A DNA stretch of 7,128 bases from Gammaproteobacteria bacterium (GTDB taxonomy: Bacteria > Pseudomonadota > Gammaproteobacteria > Xanthomonadales > Marinicellaceae). Both the position numbers and the translations under genes were made by a program. Shown here in pieces: positions 5,821 to 7,128 of this stretch; position 1 is the stretch's first letter, and every line of letters starts with the position of its first letter. The DNA is taken from assembly GCA_030426065.1 (NCBI GenBank), contig JAUHZH010000110.1, positions 1-7,128 of the forward strand. Reading direction: 5' to 3'. The notes beneath the pieces were generated by a model, which searched no databases, was not told the DNA's origin, and saw only the letters and a program-made list of their open reading frames with translations.

Positions 5821-6189
5821 ATGATTCAAATGCAATCTAGATTATCAGCTGCCGACAACTCAGGTGCCAAAGAAGTCCAATGTATCAAAGTATTGGGCGG
5901 CTCTAAGCGTCGTTATGCTGGTATTGGAGACATCATTAAAGTCTCTGTAAAACAAGCCATTCCACGTGGCAAAGTTAAAAAAGGTGAAGTTTATAACGCT
6001 GTTATCGTCAGAACCAAAAAAGGCGTTCGTCGCAGCGACGGATCTTTGATTCGTTTCGACGGCAATGCTGTGGTGATGCTGAACAGCAAACTGGAACCCA
6101 TTGGCACCAGGATTTTCGGCCCCGTAACCCGTGAGCTGAGAGCTGGTAATTTCATGAAAATCATTTCGCTTGCGCCGGAAGTTTTATAA
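5821..6189 (+). CDS. rplN: 50S ribosomal protein L14
   Basis: L14 lies at the subunit interface, contacts 16S helix 14 and is the binding site of the silencing factor RsfS. The product is 122 residues (E. coli 123). It starts MIQMQSRLSAADNSGAKEV, continues CIKVLGGSKRRYAGIGDII at 21-39, then AIPRGKVKKGEV and VRTKKGVRRSDGSLIRFDGN, and ends IGTRIFGPVTREL...FMKIISLAPEVL. The SD GAGG (5809-5812) directly after the rpsQ stop is 8 nt from the ATG. In E. coli this is the first gene of a separate spc operon, but here the upstream gap has no room for a promoter. Confidence 0.99.
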   Translation: MIQMQSRLSAADNSGAKEVQCIKVLGGSKRRYAGIGDIIKVSVKQAIPRGKVKKGEVYNAVIVRTKKGVRRSDGSLIRFDGNAVVMLNSKLEPIGTRIFGPVTRELRAGNFMKIISLAPEVL

Positions 6190-6199
6190 GGAAACGATC

Positions 6200-6517
6200 A
6201 TGCAAAGAATTAAAAAAGGTGATGAAGTCATCGTAATTGCCGGACGCAGTAAAGGTCAAACAGGTACCGTCTTGAAAGTAATGCAAGACGACCGTTTGTT
6301 GGTTGACAACGTGAACTTGGTCAAGAAGCACGTTAAGCCCAACCCACAAATTGACGAAAAGGGCGGCATCAAAACCAAAGAAGCGCCGATTCATGCTTCT
6401 AACGTGATGTTGTTTAACGCCGCCACTGGGAAAGGCGAAAGGGTTGGTTTTAAAGTAGCGGATAACGGTAAAAAAGTTCGCGTCTTTAAATCCAATGGTG
6501 AACAAGTTGACGCTTAA
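6200..6517 (+). CDS. rplX: 50S ribosomal protein L24
   Basis: L24 is an assembly-initiator protein that binds the 5' end of 23S rRNA. The product is 105 residues (E. coli 104). The N-terminal KOW motif is visible as KKGDEVIVIAGRSKGQTGTV, followed by VNLVKKHVKPNPQ and the signature EAPIHASNVMLFN. The frame is open upstream from TTG 6170, inside rplN, but ATG 6200 has the SD AAGGA (6188-6192) at 7 nt and matches family N-termini. The final codons form the 5' arm of a hairpin that covers the rplE SD. Confidence 0.98.
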   Translation: MQRIKKGDEVIVIAGRSKGQTGTVLKVMQDDRLLVDNVNLVKKHVKPNPQIDEKGGIKTKEAPIHASNVMLFNAATGKGERVGFKVADNGKKVRVFKSNGEQVDA

Positions 6518-6528
6518 TGAGGTGTAAC
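6506..6528 (+). promoter_or_regulatory. Hairpin sequestering the rplE Shine-Dalgarno (candidate translational operator)
   Basis: The mRNA from 6506 to 6528 can fold into nine base pairs with one bulged G (6509) and a 4-nt loop (6516-6519). Pairs are 6506-6508 with 6526-6528, and 6510-6515 with 6520-6525, including two G-U pairs. The 3' arm contains AGG of the rplE SD (6519-6522) and ends at the base before the ATG, so folding would hide the ribosome-binding site. In E. coli the S8 repressor site of the spc operon lies at this same rplX-rplE junction. Homology to that site is not shown here; the fold was found by eye. Confidence 0.4.
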
Positions 6529-7071
6529 ATGGCCAGATTAGAAAAATACTATAAAGAAGAAGTGGTACCTAAGCTGCTGAAATCGGGCAAGTTCGCTAAC
6601 GTGATGCAAGTGCCGAAAATCACTAAGATCACTGTGAACATGGGCGTCGGTGAAGCCGTAGGTAACAAGAAAGTTTTGGACAGCGCCACTGGCGACATGG
6701 CCAAAATCACAGGGCAACAACCCATCATAACCAAAGCCAAAAAATCTGTGGCGGGTTTCAAAATCCGTGACGGTTGGCCGATTGGTTGTAAGGTGACATT
6801 GCGCAGACACAAAATGTATGAGTTTTTGGATCGTTTGGTGAACGTTTCATTGCCTCGTGTTCGTGACTTCCGTGGTTTGAACCCGAAGTCATTCGACGGA
6901 CGTGGTAACTACTCAATGGGTGTTAAAGAGCAAATCATCTTCCCTGAAATCGAATACGATAAAATCGACGCTTTGCGTGGTATGGACATCACCATCACCA
7001 CCAATGCCCGAAATGATGAGGAAGCTCGCATGTTACTTGACGAGTTTGATTTTCCATTTAAAGGTAGGTAA
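6529..7071 (+). CDS. rplE: 50S ribosomal protein L5
   Basis: L5 binds 5S rRNA and helps form the central protuberance and the bridge to S13. The product is 180 residues (E. coli 179). It starts MARLEKYYKEEVVPKL, has VMQVPKITKITVNMGVGEA at 25-43, the 5S-binding region TKAKKSVAGFKIRDGWPIGCKVTLR at 68-92, then RDFRGLNPKSFDGRGNYSMG (112-131) and EQIIFPEIEYDKID. An in-frame ATG at 6517 overlaps the rplX stop, but 6529 has GAGG (6519-6522) at 6 nt and gives the family N-terminus MAxL. Initiation at this gene may be limited by the hairpin at 6506-6528. Confidence 0.98.
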   Translation: MARLEKYYKEEVVPKLLKSGKFANVMQVPKITKITVNMGVGEAVGNKKVLDSATGDMAKITGQQPIITKAKKSVAGFKIRDGWPIGCKVTLRRHKMYEFLDRLVNVSLPRVRDFRGLNPKSFDGRGNYSMGVKEQIIFPEIEYDKIDALRGMDITITTNARNDEEARMLLDEFDFPFKGR

Positions 7072-7076
7072 TTGAC

Positions 7077-7128
7077 ATGGCTAAACAATCTATGGTCCAA
7101 CGTGACTTGAAAAGAAAGCGAACCGTTG
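7077..7128 (+). CDS. rpsN: 30S ribosomal protein S14, first 17 codons (runs off window)
   Basis: Only the N-terminus MAKQSMVQRDLKRKRTV is inside the window. MAKQSM followed by a basic helix is the start of S14, and rpsN follows rplE in the canonical spc order. The gap after the rplE stop is 5 nt. The SD is a modest AGG (about 7066-7068) inside the last rplE codons. The MAKQSM form resembles the longer zinc-independent S14 of Gammaproteobacteria rather than the short CxxC type, but the deciding part of the protein is outside the window. Confidence 0.92.
   Translation, partial: MAKQSMVQRDLKRKRTV

Noticed and set aside
1..7128. Search for a hidden novel system (CRISPR, insertion sequence, toxin-antitoxin, riboswitch, small gene in gaps)
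   Set aside because: Gaps are 0-60 nt and hold only ribosome-binding sites and one terminator. No arrays of repeats, no transposase and no unexplained open frame on either strand.

Overview
The window is one uninterrupted run of translation genes, all on the + strand. It holds the 3' part of tuf (EF-Tu) followed by the S10 and spc ribosomal-protein clusters: rpsJ, rplC, rplD, rplW, rplB, rpsS, rplV, rpsC, rplP, rpmC, rpsQ, rplN, rplX, rplE and the first codons of rpsN. Gene order, product lengths and sequences fit a gammaproteobacterium. S10, L3 (with the GQCQTPG loop), L14 and a 137-residue L16 resemble gammaproteobacterial homologues as I remember them. GC content is moderate, and leucine is written mostly TTG, unlike enteric bacteria or pseudomonads. 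I cannot name a genus from this.

Layout: positions 1-842 carry the last 279 codons of tuf. A clear intrinsic terminator (858-884) lies in the 60-nt tuf-rpsJ gap. From rpsJ (903) to the window end the genes are tightly packed, with gaps of 0-20 nt and two overlaps (rplD/rplW by 4 nt, rpsC/rplP by 1 nt). Almost every gene has a Shine-Dalgarno (SD) sequence at normal spacing. The gap between rpsQ and rplN, where E. coli has a separate spc promoter, is only 12 nt, so S10 and spc probably form one transcription unit. No gene-free stretch exceeds 60 nt.

The products are the 30S proteins S10, S19, S3, S17 and S14, the 50S proteins L3, L4, L23, L2, L22, L16, L29, L14, L24 and L5, and the elongation factor that brings aminoacyl-tRNA to the ribosome. 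All complete genes are intact, with key residues in place. I see no mobile element, CRISPR array, RNA gene or accessory system. The points worth a second look are regulatory: a terminator followed by almost no room for a promoter, no long E. coli-type S10 leader, and a hairpin that hides the rplE SD at the place where E. coli uses an S8 translational operator.
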